Source: Paracoccus bogoriensis (lineage in GTDB: Bacteria > Pseudomonadota > Alphaproteobacteria > Rhodobacterales > Rhodobacteraceae). Taken from it: a stretch of DNA of 64,000 nt. The notes under the pieces are model-generated. The model was given only the letters and a program-made list of their open reading frames with translations, had not been told where the DNA came from and did not search any database. Positions 16,519-26,148 of this stretch are shown here, in pieces. The stretch's first letter is position 1; the number at the start of each line of letters is the position of its first letter. A program made the position numbers and the translations under genes. The stretch is taken from assembly GCF_019431455.1 (NCBI RefSeq), contig NZ_JAHYSR010000009.1, forward strand, positions 44,417 to 108,416, given 5' to 3'.

Positions 16519-17184
16519 TCAGGCAAATGTGTCCACGCCCCAGGGGCTGATCGTCAGCCGCGCCGGGATCAATCCGCGCAAGGCATTGCCCATGAAAAGC
16601 CCCCCGCCCCGCAGGTCGTCCAGCGTCAGCGCGTGTTCTTGTGCGCGCCCGGCCGCCATCAGGCTGGCGCGCAGGACGCCGGGCAAGAGACCGGCCGACA
16701 AGGGCGGGGTCAGCAGCACCCCGCCCCGGTCCAGAAACAGGCTGGTGATCGTGCCTTCGCAGGGCTGGCCTGCCTGGTTCAGCAGGATCGCCTCGTCGCT
16801 GTCCGGCGGCAGGGCGGCCCGGGCCGCATCGTAAATCGGGCGATGCGTGGACTTGATGCCCAGCCAGGGATCGCCCGCATCCAGCCGTTGCCTTGCGATC
16901 ACGACACGCCATAGGGCAGGGTTCGGCGGCAGCGGCGCATGGGTCAGCGACAGCGCGCCCACCTGATCGACGGCCAGCCGCGCCCGCAGCACCTGCCCGC
17001 GCGGCAGTCGCGCCAGCAGCGCCAGGGCCCTTGCCTCGTCCAGCGGAAAGCCCAGGGCGGCGCAACCGCGTCTGAGCCGGGCCAGGTGCAAGGGCCACAG
17101 AGCGATGCGCCCATCGGCTTCGGCGCGCATCGTCTCGAAGACGGTCAGTCCATCGGGAAATGGCCCAGGAATGCGGACTTGCAC
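16519..17184 (-). CDS. pabC: Class IV aminotransferase, probable 4-amino-4-deoxychorismate lyase
   Basis: A fold-type IV PLP enzyme of about 221 residues. Next to pabB it most likely converts aminodeoxychorismate to 4-aminobenzoate and pyruvate for folate synthesis. Visible motifs are FETMRAE near the start, the PLP-lysine region WLGIKSTHR near 106, and EGTITSLFLDRGGVLLTPPLSAGLLPGVLR (about 142-171, in two parts), typical of the family. The GTG at 17184 is preceded by AAGGAGG and is my preferred start; an in-frame ATG at 17199 is the alternative. The start overlaps the end of pabB. Its stop codon abuts IS debris, so the last few residues (GVDTFA) could have been altered by insertion. Confidence 0.85.
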   Translation of the reverse strand: MQVRIPGPFPDGLTVFETMRAEADGRIALWPLHLARLRRGCAALGFPLDEARALALLARLPRGQVLRARLAVDQVGALSLTHAPLPPNPALWRVVIARQRLDAGDPWLGIKSTHRPIYDAARAALPPDSDEAILLNQAGQPCEGTITSLFLDRGGVLLTPPLSAGLLPGVLRASLMAAGRAQEHALTLDDLRGGGLFMGNALRGLIPARLTISPWGVDTFA

Positions 17185-18275
17185 AGAGCCTCCTTCCATT
17201 CCGAACCGGCCTCGCTGTCATGGACGATGCCGCCGCCGACGTTCAGGCGCAAGCGGTCCGGGGCGCTGAGCCAGGGCGAGCGGATCGCCACATTGAAGCG
17301 CATCGGTCCCGCCGGATCGACCCAGCCCACCGCCCCGCAATAGACCTCGCGCGCGGCGCCCTCGAGTTCGGCGATGATCTCCATCGCGCGGATCTTGGGC
17401 GCCCCGGTGATCGAGCCGCAAGGAAACAGCGCGCCCAGGATCTGCACCAGACCCACGCGCGGCAACAGCCGCCCCTCGACGGTCGAGACCATCTGATGAA
17501 CCGTCGCATAGGTCTCGATGGTGAACAGGTCCGGCACGCGCACGCTGCCCGGATGGCAGATGCGGCTGATGTCGTTGCGCAGAAGATCGACGATCATCAG
17601 GTTCTCGGCGCGGTTCTTGTCGGACAGGCGCAGGCCCTCGGCGCTGGCATGGTCGCTGGCCCGATCCTCGCCGCGCCGAGCGGTGCCCTTCATTGGCCGC
17701 GTCCGGATCATGCCCGCGTGATCGACGGAAAAGAACAATTCGGGCGAGCGCGACAGCACGACCGGCCCGCCCAGATCGACAAAGGCCCCCTCGGCCACCG
17801 GCTGACGCGCGACCAGCGCCGCATAGACGGCCAGCGGATCGCCGCTGACCTCGGCCTCGACCGGGAAGGTCAGGTTGATCTGGTAGCTATCGCCCGCCTC
17901 GATATAGCCATGAACCGCCGCCAGTGCCCGGTCATAGCGCGCCCTGTCCCAGAGCGGTCTGGGCACACCGATCCGGACGCCATCCGGCGCAGGCAAGGGC
18001 GGCGCGGGCCGGGGCGCGTCGAAGACCCCCATCAGGATCAGCGGCATCCGCCTTTCGGCAGGCATCAGATGGAAGAGACGCGGCGTCAGCGCATGGCCCA
18101 ATTCATAGGACAGATAGCCCGCCAGCCAGCGTCCGCGCGCCTGCGCTTTCTGCATCGCGGCCAGGGCGGGGCCCACCCCTTCGGGCGTATCGGCGCGGAT
18201 CACCGTTTCGGGGGAGGCAAACAGCGTGCCATCCCCCAGCGGGCCGGTGTCGAAGCGGATCTGGCCGGCGCTCAT
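17145..18275 (-). CDS. pabB: Aminodeoxychorismate synthase component I
   Basis: A 376-residue chorismate-utilising enzyme that, with a PabA glutaminase, makes aminodeoxychorismate for folate. Family motifs include SYQINLTFPVEAEV near 137, ELFFSVD near 185, RTRPMKGTARRG near 199 and ENLMIVDLLRNDISRIC near 226. Further on are GSITGAPKIRAMEII near 291 and NVGGGIVHDSEAGSEWKE near 347. It is shorter than TrpE-type proteins and lacks a long N-terminal domain, as is common for stand-alone PabB in this group. The ATG at 18275 overlaps the mfd stop (ATGA), and the end overlaps pabC, so mfd-pabB-pabC form one leftward unit. Confidence 0.93.
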   Translation of the reverse strand: MSAGQIRFDTGPLGDGTLFASPETVIRADTPEGVGPALAAMQKAQARGRWLAGYLSYELGHALTPRLFHLMPAERRMPLILMGVFDAPRPAPPLPAPDGVRIGVPRPLWDRARYDRALAAVHGYIEAGDSYQINLTFPVEAEVSGDPLAVYAALVARQPVAEGAFVDLGGPVVLSRSPELFFSVDHAGMIRTRPMKGTARRGEDRASDHASAEGLRLSDKNRAENLMIVDLLRNDISRICHPGSVRVPDLFTIETYATVHQMVSTVEGRLLPRVGLVQILGALFPCGSITGAPKIRAMEIIAELEGAAREVYCGAVGWVDPAGPMRFNVAIRSPWLSAPDRLRLNVGGGIVHDSEAGSEWKEALCKSAFLGHFPMD

Positions 18276-21200
18276 CCCCCGGCCTTTCCGGCAGCGCGGC
18301 CTTCGCGGACCTTGGCGGCCAGGTCGCGGGCCACGGCAAAAGCGCCCTTGATCCGGTCGGCATCGGTGACAAAGTCGCGTTTCAGCACAACCTTGTTGTC
18401 GATGACCCTGGCATTGCCGCGTTCGTCGGACAGGTATTCGACCAGCCCTGCCGGGTTCGGGAACTTGTCCATGTGGAACTGCACCGTGACCCCCTTGGGG
18501 CCGACATCCAGTTTCGAGATATTCGCGCGTTTGGCCATCGCCTTGATGCGGATGACCAGAAGCAGCGTGTTCACCTCGCGCGGCAGCGGGCCGAAGCGGT
18601 CGATCAGCTCGGCCGCGAAGCCCTCCAGCTCGACCTTGGTCGTCAGCTCGGCCAGGCGGCGGTAAAGGCCAAGCCGCACGTCCAGATCCGGGATGTAGCT
18701 TTCCGGAATCGTGACGGGCACGCCCAGGTTCAGCTGCGGCGCCCATTCATCCTCGGGCGTGCCCTCGATCTCGCCCGACTTGAGCTTGGCGATCGTCTCC
18801 TCCAGCATCTGCTGATAAAGTTCGAAGCCGACCTCCTTGATATGGCCGGACTGCTCTTCGCCCAGAAGGTTGCCCGCGCCCCGCAGGTCCAGATCCTGGG
18901 ATGCCAGGTTGAAGCCCGCCCCCAGCCCGTCGATCGAGCCCAGGAACTTCAGCCTCCGCATCGCCTGCGGGGTCACTGGCACGCGCGGCTTGGTGGTCAG
19001 ATAGCAATAGGCCCGGGCCTTCGAGCGCCCCACCCTGCCCCGGATCTGGTAAAGCTGCGCCAGGCCGAACATGTCCGCGCGCCAGACGATCATCGTGTTG
19101 GCGGTCGGAATATCGAGACCCGATTCGACGATCGTCGTCGCCAGCAGCACGTCATGGCTGCCGTCGTAGAAGGCATTCATCCGCGCGTCCAGATCCCCCG
19201 CCGCAAGCTGGCCATGCGCCACGATATAATTCAGCTCGGGCATGTTTTCCTGAAGCCAATGCTCGACATCCGGCAGATCCGTCAGGCGCGGGACGACGAA
19301 GAAGGACTGCCCGCCGCGATATTTCTCGCGCAGAAGCGCCTCGCGGATGGTGACGCTGTCGAATTCGCTGACATAAGTGCGGATCGCCAGACGGTCCACG
19401 GGCGGCGTGCCGATGATCGAGAGGTCGCGCACGCCCGTCAGGGACAACTGCAACGTGCGCGGAATGGGCGTCGCGGTCAGTGTCAGCACGTGAATGTCCG
19501 AGCGCAGTTCCTTCAGACGCTCCTTGTGGGCGACGCCGAAATGCTGTTCCTCGTCGATGATCAGCAGCCCGAGATTTCTGAACCGCACGCCCTTGGCCAG
19601 AACCGCATGGGTGCCGACCACGATATCCACGCTGCCATCCGCAAGGCCCGCGCGGGTCGCTGCCGCATCCTTGGCCGAAACGAAGCGCGAGAGGGGGCGG
19701 ACATTGATCGCGGTGCCCCGGAAACGCTCGGAAAAGGTCTTGAAGTGCTGGCGCGCCAGCAGGGTCGTGGGTGCGACCACGGCGACCTGCATCCCCTGAC
19801 TGGCGGCGATGAAGGCCGCGCGCATCGCCACCTCGGTCTTGCCGAAACCGACATCGCCCACGATCAGCCGGTCCATGGGGCGACCCGCGGCGAGATCCTC
19901 GATAACGTCCTCGATGGCCGACATCTGGTCGTCTGTCTCGTTATAGGGAAAGCGGGCGGCGAATTGCTGCCATTCGTGGTGGTCTGGTTCCAGGACCGGG
20001 GCAGGCCGCAGCATCCGTTCGGCCGCCACCCGCATCAGCTTGTCCGCGATCAGCTTGATGCGTTCCTTCAACCGCGCCTTGCGGGCCTGCCATGCCCCGC
20101 CGCCCAGCCGGTCCAGCAGCCCTTCCTCGTGGCCGTAGCGGGACAGAAGCTCGATATTCTCGACCGGCACGAACAGCCGGTCGCCTCCGGCATATTCCAG
20201 CGCCACGCAGTCGTGCGGCACCTTTATCGCCATGATCGTCTCGATCCCCATGTAGCGACCGATGCCATGTTCGACATGGACGACCAGATCGCCAGGGCTG
20301 AGCGTGGTCGTATCCTTGAGGAAATTTTCGGCCTTGCGCCGCTTTTTCGCGCCCCGGATCAGGCGGTCGCCCAGCACGTCCTGTTCCGAGATGACGGCGA
20401 TCCGGCCAAGGGCCGCACCATCGGCCACAAACCCCTCGTCCAGGGGCCAGACCGCCAGGCCGATGGCGCCGGGCCGATCGGGCAGGTCGCGCAGATCGGC
20501 GATGGCAGTCGCGCCCGTAAGCCCCTCGTCGGCCAGAAGCCCCGAGAGGCGTTCGCGTGCCCCGTCCGAAAAACTGGCGATGACCACCCGATGGTCACGA
20601 GCCAGGCTGCGGACGTGATCGGCCAGGGCCGAGAACAGGTTGATCTGTTCGGCCTGCCGCTCGGGCGCGAAGTTGCGGCCCACGCGCCCCCCCGCATCCA
20701 GAACGCCCGGCCCCGGAGGATGTCTGAGCACCGAAAGCCGCAGCACCCGATGCGCGTCCAGCCAGCCTTGCCATTCCATGGGCGTCGGGAACATCGCGTC
20801 GGGGGGAACGGGTTTGTAGACGCTGTCGGCGCGGCCCTTGGCGGCCATCGCAGCGCGGCGCGCCTTGAATTGCTCGTCGATCATGCGGCGGCGCGCCTCG
20901 ACCACTTGCGCCAGATGATCATCCAGCATCAGGGATGCGCCGGGTAGATAGTCGAACAGGCTCTCCATCCGCTCGTGGAACCAGGGCAGCCAATGCTCGG
21001 CCCCGGCCGTCTTTCGGCCCGCGCTGACGCTTTCGTAAAGCGGGTCGTTCTGGCCACCGCCATATTCGGCCCGGTAGTTCTGGCGGAACCGCGTGATTGC
21101 GGGCTCGTCAAGGATCACCTCGGACATGGGCGCCAGTTCGACGCGGGAAAGCGTCTCGGTGCTGCGCTGCGTCTCGGGGTCGAAGCGGCGCGCACCGTCC

Positions 21201-21751
21201 AGAACGTCGCCCCACAGATCCAGCCGCACCGGACCCGCGCCGCCCGGGGGAAAGATGTCGATGATCCCGCCCCTGATCGCGTAATCGCCCGGCTCGGTCA
21301 CGGTGGGGCTTTGCTGATAGCCCATCCGCACAAGGAAGTCGCGCAAGGCGGCTTCGTCCACGCGGCTGCCCACGCTGGCCGAAAAGGCGGCGGCGCGGAC
21401 CAGATCGCGGGGCGGCACACGCTGCATCACCGCGCTGAGCGTCGTCAGCAGCACGAAGGGGCCCTTGATCCGCCCCTGTGCCAGAGCCGCCAGAAGACCC
21501 ATCCGCGCCGCCTGGATCTCTGGCTGGGGCGAAACGCGGTCATAGGGCGTCGTATCCCAGGCGGGGAAGTCCAGCACCGGCAGGTCGGGCGCCAGAAAGG
21601 CCAGGGCCGCGCGCATCGCGGCCATGCGGCGGTCGTCGCGGGCGATGTGGATGACGGGCGCGCCGCCGTTTTCGGGGCGGGTGGCCTCGCGGGCCAGAAG
21701 CGCCGCGTCATAGCCCTCGGGGGCGCCGGACAGGATGATCTGCTGGGTCAT
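18272..21751 (-). CDS. mfd: Transcription-repair coupling factor
   Basis: Mfd recognises RNA polymerase stalled at DNA damage, displaces it and recruits UvrA. The 1159-residue protein has the UvrB-homology modules at the N-terminus ([35 protein letters not shown] near 181) and a CarD-like RNA polymerase interaction domain ([20 protein letters not shown] near 483). The RecG-like translocase follows: [20 protein letters not shown] near 627, DEEQHFG near 733, [20 protein letters not shown] near 753 (in parts), and [14 protein letters not shown] near 911. A C-terminal regulatory domain completes it. Length is normal. A strong promoter lies directly upstream. Confidence 0.98.
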   Translation of the reverse strand: MTQQIILSGAPEGYDAALLAREATRPENGGAPVIHIARDDRRMAAMRAALAFLAPDLPVLDFPAWDTTPYDRVSPQPEIQAARMGLLAALAQGRIKGPFVLLTTLSAVMQRVPPRDLVRAAAFSASVGSRVDEAALRDFLVRMGYQQSPTVTEPGDYAIRGGIIDIFPPGGAGPVRLDLWGDVLDGARRFDPETQRSTETLSRVELAPMSEVILDEPAITRFRQNYRAEYGGGQNDPLYESVSAGRKTAGAEHWLPWFHERMESLFDYLPGASLMLDDHLAQVVEARRRMIDEQFKARRAAMAAKGRADSVYKPVPPDAMFPTPMEWQGWLDAHRVLRLSVLRHPPGPGVLDAGGRVGRNFAPERQAEQINLFSALADHVRSLARDHRVVIASFSDGARERLSGLLADEGLTGATAIADLRDLPDRPGAIGLAVWPLDEGFVADGAALGRIAVISEQDVLGDRLIRGAKKRRKAENFLKDTTTLSPGDLVVHVEHGIGRYMGIETIMAIKVPHDCVALEYAGGDRLFVPVENIELLSRYGHEEGLLDRLGGGAWQARKARLKERIKLIADKLMRVAAERMLRPAPVLEPDHHEWQQFAARFPYNETDDQMSAIEDVIEDLAAGRPMDRLIVGDVGFGKTEVAMRAAFIAASQGMQVAVVAPTTLLARQHFKTFSERFRGTAINVRPLSRFVSAKDAAATRAGLADGSVDIVVGTHAVLAKGVRFRNLGLLIIDEEQHFGVAHKERLKELRSDIHVLTLTATPIPRTLQLSLTGVRDLSIIGTPPVDRLAIRTYVSEFDSVTIREALLREKYRGGQSFFVVPRLTDLPDVEHWLQENMPELNYIVAHGQLAAGDLDARMNAFYDGSHDVLLATTIVESGLDIPTANTMIVWRADMFGLAQLYQIRGRVGRSKARAYCYLTTKPRVPVTPQAMRRLKFLGSIDGLGAGFNLASQDLDLRGAGNLLGEEQSGHIKEVGFELYQQMLEETIAKLKSGEIEGTPEDEWAPQLNLGVPVTIPESYIPDLDVRLGLYRRLAELTTKVELEGFAAELIDRFGPLPREVNTLLLVIRIKAMAKRANISKLDVGPKGVTVQFHMDKFPNPAGLVEYLSDERGNARVIDNKVVLKRDFVTDADRIKGAFAVARDLAAKVREGRAAGKAGG

Positions 21752-21758
21752 GGGCGCT

Positions 21759-21786
21759 GACCTAAGGGGCGGGTTGGCGGTGTCAA
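21759..21786 (-). promoter_or_regulatory. Promoter of mfd
   Basis: On the minus strand TTGACA (21786-21781) is followed after 16 bases by TAGGTC (21764-21759), which ends only seven bases before the mfd start codon. Transcripts from it would be nearly leaderless unless an upstream promoter is also used. Confidence 0.5.
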
Positions 21787-21793
21787 GGCATCC

Positions 21794-22366
21794 TCAGAAA
21801 CCGAAGGGCCGGATCAGCATCCACATCATGCCCCAAAACAGCGTGACAAGCACCGAGGCGACCGACAGCGCCAGGTGCAGGATCCGGTGGCGGACCATAT
21901 GCCGCACCGTTGCCGCCAGCGCATCCGGCAGCGGCATGACGCCCTGCTGCGCCTCTGCGAGGATCGGCGCCAGGTGTTGCGCCAGACGCACGCGCAGCCA
22001 GAACAGAAGCCAGAACGGCACGCCCATCAAGGTCAGCGCCTGCGCCAGTTCCAGCCCGAAGCCGAAGCCCAGCACCGCCAGCGAGGTCAGCCCGAAACTG
22101 GTCACGCCCAGAAACACCGCGCCTTCGCGCGGGCCAAGCCGCCAGCGCGGCAGGGTCAGAGACAGCCAGTCCATCAGCGCAATCGCCTCGGGGGCCTCGG
22201 CCGTGTCGCGGCGCAGCGCGGCGCGTGCGCGCGCCAGAACCTCGACCGGGACGCCCAGCACATTGCGCCCGGCTGCCGACCACAGGCCGATCAGCGCCAG
22301 CCAGAACCAGATCGTGCTGAAGGACCGGCTGGCGAGCACTCCGATCAGATTGTCGAATGGCGGCAA
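21794..22366 (-). CDS. Multi-pass membrane protein of Rhodobacterales (labelled SufBCD component)
   Basis: A 190-residue integral membrane protein with hydrophobic stretches at about residues 17-37 (FSTIWFWLALIGLWSAAG), 84-108 (FLGVTSFGLTSLAVLGFGFG), 112-128 and 163-185. The N-terminal LASRSFSTIWFWLALIGLW matches a conserved family in Rhodobacterales often labelled 'component of SufBCD complex'. I know of no firm evidence for that name, and no suf genes are nearby. The end lies just downstream of the mfd promoter, so the two leftward genes are separately promoted. Function should be treated as unknown. Confidence 0.75.
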   Translation of the reverse strand: MPPFDNLIGVLASRSFSTIWFWLALIGLWSAAGRNVLGVPVEVLARARAALRRDTAEAPEAIALMDWLSLTLPRWRLGPREGAVFLGVTSFGLTSLAVLGFGFGLELAQALTLMGVPFWLLFWLRVRLAQHLAPILAEAQQGVMPLPDALAATVRHMVRHRILHLALSVASVLVTLFWGMMWMLIRPFGF

Positions 22367-22483
22367 GAGGCTGTTCCTTGTCCTTGGACGACCGCGACCT
22401 TAGAACGGGTTTCGGCCGAGGAAAAGCGCCCTGCCGCACCTGCGCGCCGTGTCCGAAAGCCGCCCCAGCAGCAAGGAAGTCCC

Positions 22484-23479
22484 ATGGCCAACCCGATCAT
22501 CGCCCCCTTCCCCGCCACGCGCCTGCGCCGGCTGCGCCGCACCCCCAATATCCGCGCCATGGTGGCGGAAACGAACCTGACCCCCTCCAACCTCATCTGG
22601 CCGATCTTCGTGACCGAGGTGGCGGGCGCCGAGGGCGAGATCGCCTCGATGCCGGGGGTCGAGCGGCTGACGCTGGACGGTGCGCGCCGCGCGGCGGAAC
22701 GGGCGGCGCGGCTGAACATTCCCGCCATCTGCATCTTTCCCCATTCCGACCAGGCGCGCAGGACCGAGGGCTGCGAACGTGCCTGGGATCCCGACAATAT
22801 CGGCAACCGCGCCATCCGCGCCGTCAAGGAGGTCGCGCCCGATCTGGTCGTGATGACCGACATTGCGCTGGATCCCTACAACGCCAACGGCCATGACGGG
22901 CTGGTCGTCGATGGCGAGATCCTGAACGACGAAACGGTCGAGGCGCTGGTCCGCATGGCGCTGGTCCAGGCCGAATGCGGCGCCGACGTGCTGGGGCCTT
23001 CCGACATGATGGACGGCCGCATCGGCGCCCTGCGCCGCGCGCTTGAACAAGCGGGCCACAAGCATGTCTCGATCCTGTCCTATGCGGCGAAATTCGCCAG
23101 CGCCTTCTACGGTCCGTTCCGTGATGCGGTCGGCGCATCGGGGCGGCTGGTGGGCGACAAGAAGACCTATCAGATCAACCCGGCGAACCGGGGCGAGGCG
23201 ATCCGCTGCGTCGCCCGCGATCTGGCCGAGGGCGCCGACATGGTCATGGTCAAGCCGGGGATGCCCTATCTGGACATCTGCCGCGCGGTCAAGGACGAGT
23301 TCGGCGCCCCCACCTTCGCCTATCAGGTCAGCGGCGAATACGCGATGCTGGAAACCGCGATCCGCAACGGCTGGCTCTCGCGCGAGGCGATGCTGGAAAG
23401 CCTTCTGGGCTTCCGCCGGGCGGGCTGCGACGGGGTGCTGAGCTATTTCGCGCCCATAATCGCCGAGATGCTGGCGTGA
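22484..23479 (+). CDS. hemB: Delta-aminolevulinic acid dehydratase (porphobilinogen synthase)
   Basis: HemB condenses two 5-aminolevulinates to porphobilinogen. The 331-residue protein has the active-site lysines in LSYAAKFASAFYGPFRD near 201 and MVMVKPGMPYLD near 256. The metal loop reads DIALDPYNANGHDG near 127, where zinc-type enzymes have three cysteines; here they are replaced by Ala and Asp, the magnesium-dependent alphaproteobacterial type. The ATG at 22484 has AAGGAAG eleven bases upstream. It stands alone, divergent from the preceding membrane-protein gene. hemA, the preceding step, lies at 50805-52034 in this window. Confidence 0.97.
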   Translation: MANPIIAPFPATRLRRLRRTPNIRAMVAETNLTPSNLIWPIFVTEVAGAEGEIASMPGVERLTLDGARRAAERAARLNIPAICIFPHSDQARRTEGCERAWDPDNIGNRAIRAVKEVAPDLVVMTDIALDPYNANGHDGLVVDGEILNDETVEALVRMALVQAECGADVLGPSDMMDGRIGALRRALEQAGHKHVSILSYAAKFASAFYGPFRDAVGASGRLVGDKKTYQINPANRGEAIRCVARDLAEGADMVMVKPGMPYLDICRAVKDEFGAPTFAYQVSGEYAMLETAIRNGWLSREAMLESLLGFRRAGCDGVLSYFAPIIAEMLA

Positions 23480-23549
23480 TCCCTCGGCAATCGTTATTCT
23501 TGCGCGCCAAGGGGGCCGGTCAGAGCCTCCGCAACCAGAGAGGCGACAG

Positions 23550-24164
23550 ATGAGCCATTCCCCCACCCTGACCCGCCGGGGCCTTCTGGCCGGTGGCGGC
23601 GCGGCGCTGATGCTGGTGGGCTGCACCAATGCGGTCGGCAGCAACGCGGCGGCGCAGTTGGATGCGCGGGTCGATCAGACGCACCAGTTCCTGATCTCGA
23701 ACTATCCGGCCGCCGCGCCCCTGGTTCAGCAGGCGCGCGGCGTGCTCTACATGCCGCTGATGACCGAGGCCGCGCTTGGCCTTGGCGGCGCCTACGGTCA
23801 GGGCGCGCTGCGCATCAACGGTCAGACGGTCGATTACTATTCCGCCACGCGGGCGACGGTGGGCCTTCAGGCGGGGGCGCAGCAATATGCGCATGTGCTG
23901 ATCTTTCAGACCGACGAAGCGCTGGCCGCCTTTCGCGGCGCGCCGGGCTGGGTGGCGGGCGCAGGCGCCTTCTACGCAATCCCCGCAGGCGGCATGGCGG
24001 TCGGCGCGGACACGTTCAGCGCGCAGTTCCCGGTTGTGGCGATGATCTTCGGCCAGGCCGGGCTGATGGCCGGTGCCGCGATCGAGGGCACGAAATACAA
24101 CCGAGTCATCCCCTCGACCCTGGCCAATATCCGCTTTGGCGGAACGGGGCTGCCGCCGGGCTGA
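23550..24164 (+). CDS. SYLF-domain (YSC84-like) lipoprotein
   Basis: A 204-residue secreted protein. A twin-arginine-like start (TRRGLLAGGGAALML) is followed by the lipobox LVGC with Cys 25, so it should be a lipoprotein. The body is a SYLF/YSC84 domain: ARGVLYMPLMTEAALGLGGAYGQGALRI near 63, YYSATRATVGLQAGAQQYAHVLIFQTDEAL near 97, and GMAVGADTFSAQFPVVAMIF near 148. SYLF domains bind phosphoinositides in eukaryotes; the bacterial role is unknown. It follows hemB by 70 bases on the same strand and has its own GAGGCGACAG ribosome binding region. Membrane or envelope function is an inference. Confidence 0.85.
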   Translation: MSHSPTLTRRGLLAGGGAALMLVGCTNAVGSNAAAQLDARVDQTHQFLISNYPAAAPLVQQARGVLYMPLMTEAALGLGGAYGQGALRINGQTVDYYSATRATVGLQAGAQQYAHVLIFQTDEALAAFRGAPGWVAGAGAFYAIPAGGMAVGADTFSAQFPVVAMIFGQAGLMAGAAIEGTKYNRVIPSTLANIRFGGTGLPPG

Positions 24165-24177
24165 GCGGCCTTGCGTG

Positions 24178-24834
24178 CTAGCCGCGACCGTCCGGCCCGG
24201 TCAGATGGCGCAGGCCATGCGTCACGTCGGCCCGCACCGCCAGGCGCAACGCAGGTTCGTCACCCGCGCGCAAGGCCGCCAGGATCATACGGTGATGGCG
24301 CGGCGGCTCGTTGCGCTTGACGCGCCCGTAAAGCGCCCGCATCGTGGGACCAAGTTGCAGCCAGATCGTCTCCAGCACGGCCAGCATCGCGGGTGCCTGG
24401 GCACGCAGATACAGCATCCGGTGGAATTCCAGATTGCAGCGGATATAGCCCACCGCGTCATTGCGCTCGACCGCGTCGGCAATGCGGCCATTCATCGTGG
24501 CCAGGCGGTCGATCAATGCGAAATGCGCACGCGGCAGGGCACGGGCAGCCAGTTCAGGCTCGATGAGCGCACGCAGGGCGGCCAGTTCCTCGATCCGCTC
24601 ATCCGACAGCTCGGGCGTGGCCACCCGGCCCGAGCCCGACAGCGTCAGCGCGCCCTCGGCCACCAGCCGGCGGACGGCCTCACGCGCAGGGGTCATCGAC
24701 AGGTGGTATTCCTGAGCGATCCCGCGCAGGGTCAGCGGCTTGCCCGGCGGCAGCTCGCCCAACATGATACGCGAGCGAAGCCCACGATAGAGGCGCTCAT
24801 GCGCGGCGGGATCGGCAGGGCGAAGAACGGTCAT
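24178..24834 (-). CDS. GntR-family (FadR/FCD subfamily) transcriptional regulator
   Basis: A 218-residue one-component regulator. The winged helix spans about residues 10-75: LYRGLRSRIMLGELPPGKPLTLRGIAQEYHLSMTPAREAVRRL in two parts, with TPAREAVRRL as the recognition helix. An all-helical FCD effector domain follows, with metal-binding type positions in NLEFHRMLYLRA near 131 and HHRMILAALRAGDE near 182. Such proteins usually repress catabolic or metabolite-uptake genes. No obvious target lies next door: it converges on the SYLF gene and follows the YgjP-type gene, so the ligand cannot be guessed. Confidence 0.9.
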   Translation of the reverse strand: MTVLRPADPAAHERLYRGLRSRIMLGELPPGKPLTLRGIAQEYHLSMTPAREAVRRLVAEGALTLSGSGRVATPELSDERIEELAALRALIEPELAARALPRAHFALIDRLATMNGRIADAVERNDAVGYIRCNLEFHRMLYLRAQAPAMLAVLETIWLQLGPTMRALYGRVKRNEPPRHHRMILAALRAGDEPALRLAVRADVTHGLRHLTGPDGRG

Positions 24835-24867
24835 GCGGCCAAGCTGTGATCACGAATTCGCGCCCCG

Positions 24868-25554
24868 TCAATCATGAAAGCGCCACAGCATCAAGCTGGC
24901 GCCCTCGGCCCTGAGCCAGGCGCGGGGCGAAGCGTGGTCCGGCAGCAGCGTCTCGACCGTGGCCCAGAAACGTGACGAATGGTCCATATGCGCCAGATGC
25001 GCAACCTCGTGGGCGGCCACGTAGTCCAGCACATCGGGTGGCGCCATGGCCAGACGCCACGAGAACATCAGCCGGCCGTCATGCGTGCAGCTGCCCCAAC
25101 GCGACCGCGTATCGCGCAGCACCAGCGCCCGCCACGGCCGCCCCAGCCGCGCAGCATGTCTATCGCAGGCGTCGCGCAGCCGCGCGGCGGCCAGCCCCCG
25201 CAGCCAGGCGGCAATGACAGGCCCCACCGGCCGCGCCTCGGGCACCAGCAGCGAATCGCCGCTGACCGCGACCGCGCGCAGGGGGGCAGGTGCGATCCGC
25301 AGTCCCCTCCCCTCGACCGGCAGGACCGCGCCTGCGGCCACCATCCGCGGCAACGGGCGGCGGCCCATCGCGGCGCGCAGCCAGTCGGCGCGCTCGTGGA
25401 CAAAGGCGATGCCGTCGGCGGCGGCGGCGCGCTGCGGCAGGGTCAGGACAGGGGTGCCACCATCGCGCGGAACCCGCAACGTCATGCGCCGCGCCCGCGC
25501 CGAACGTTTGATCCGGACAGTCAGTCCGCCATTGATCGTAAAGGTTGTCTCCAC
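24868..25554 (-). CDS. YgjP/SprT-like zinc metallopeptidase
   Basis: A 228-residue protein of the YgjP (DUF45) family of M48/SprT-like metallopeptidases. The zinc site is in YVAAHEVAHLAHMDHSSRFW near residue 178: HEVAH plus the downstream His of MDHSSRFW. The preceding DTRSRWGSCTHDGRLMFSWRLAMAP is a family signature. The N-terminal domain has the basic IKRSARARRMTLRV strand. Substrates are unknown; in other bacteria YgjP homologues sit with type I restriction systems or act in general proteostasis. It is divergent from TIGR02300 at 25663. Confidence 0.9.
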   Translation of the reverse strand: METTFTINGGLTVRIKRSARARRMTLRVPRDGGTPVLTLPQRAAAADGIAFVHERADWLRAAMGRRPLPRMVAAGAVLPVEGRGLRIAPAPLRAVAVSGDSLLVPEARPVGPVIAAWLRGLAAARLRDACDRHAARLGRPWRALVLRDTRSRWGSCTHDGRLMFSWRLAMAPPDVLDYVAAHEVAHLAHMDHSSRFWATVETLLPDHASPRAWLRAEGASLMLWRFHD

Positions 25555-25662
25555 GCTCTTGCCTTGGGTGACGGAGCCTGCCAGATAAAGCCTTTGACAC
25601 CCTCAGGCCTCTGTGGCAGGGGGGCGCCGGATTTCCCCTAATCGCGGCTGAAGGAGATTACC

Positions 25663-25977
25663 ATGCCCAAAGAGGAATGGGGCACGAAACGCCTGTGCCC
25701 GGCCTGCTCCACGCGCTTTTACGACCTGCGCAACGACCCCATGACCTGCCCCGCCTGCGGCCACAGCTTCACGCTGGAAAGCATGAACGAGGGCCGGGGC
25801 AAGGCGCTGGTCAACGAAAAGACCGCTGCCCGCGACGACGATGATCTGGTCGATGACGAAGACGACATCGCCGATGACGCCGGCGAACTGGACGATGACC
25901 TGCTGGAAGAGGACGATGACGATGGCGACGTTTCGCTGGATGACATCGCCGATGTCGCAGGCGACGACGAGGAGTGA
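25663..25977 (+). CDS. TIGR02300 family zinc-ribbon protein
   Basis: A 104-residue alphaproteobacterial protein. The N-terminal half has two Cys pairs, LCPACSTRFYDL (Cys 12 and 15) and MTCPACGHSF (Cys 29 and 32), forming a probable zinc ribbon. The C-terminal half is an extremely acidic tail of Asp and Glu (about residues 56-104). The function is unknown; the composition suggests interaction with a basic partner or nucleic-acid-binding protein. GAAGGAGA precedes the start, a good ribosome binding site. A strong intrinsic terminator follows directly. Confidence 0.92.
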   Translation: MPKEEWGTKRLCPACSTRFYDLRNDPMTCPACGHSFTLESMNEGRGKALVNEKTAARDDDDLVDDEDDIADDAGELDDDLLEEDDDDGDVSLDDIADVAGDDEE

Positions 25978-25984
25978 GATGCCA

Positions 25985-26013
25985 GGGGCCACGGGCAACC
26001 GTGGTCCTTTTTT
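25985..26013 (+). terminator. Intrinsic terminator after TIGR02300 gene
   Basis: A 9-bp stem, GGGCCACGG/CCGTGGTCC with one G-T pair and a GCAA tetraloop, is followed by TTTTTT (26008-26013). It lies eight bases after the stop codon. From 26014 to 26148 I see no gene. Confidence 0.85.
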
Positions 26014-26148
26014 GTAGAGCCCAAGGTGCGGAGGCGAGGCGGCTGACGATGAGGGCAGGCGCCCGGTAATCGGGCCGCATCCGCGGAAGCGTTCACCGGC
26101 CTGCCGAAGTGGGCGCACAGCGCCATCCGACAAGCCGGTTGCTTGTGC

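Noticed and set aside
17924..20947. A 1007-codon open frame on the plus strand
   Set aside because: It lies wholly antisense to pabB and mfd, whose domains are unmistakable, and its translation has no recognisable motif. Similar long antisense frames over lepA (43875-45806) and alaS (57481-60558) are by-products of high GC.
26014..26148. Possible tRNA or small RNA after the TIGR02300 terminator
   Set aside because: No acceptor-stem pairing or T-loop signature was found.
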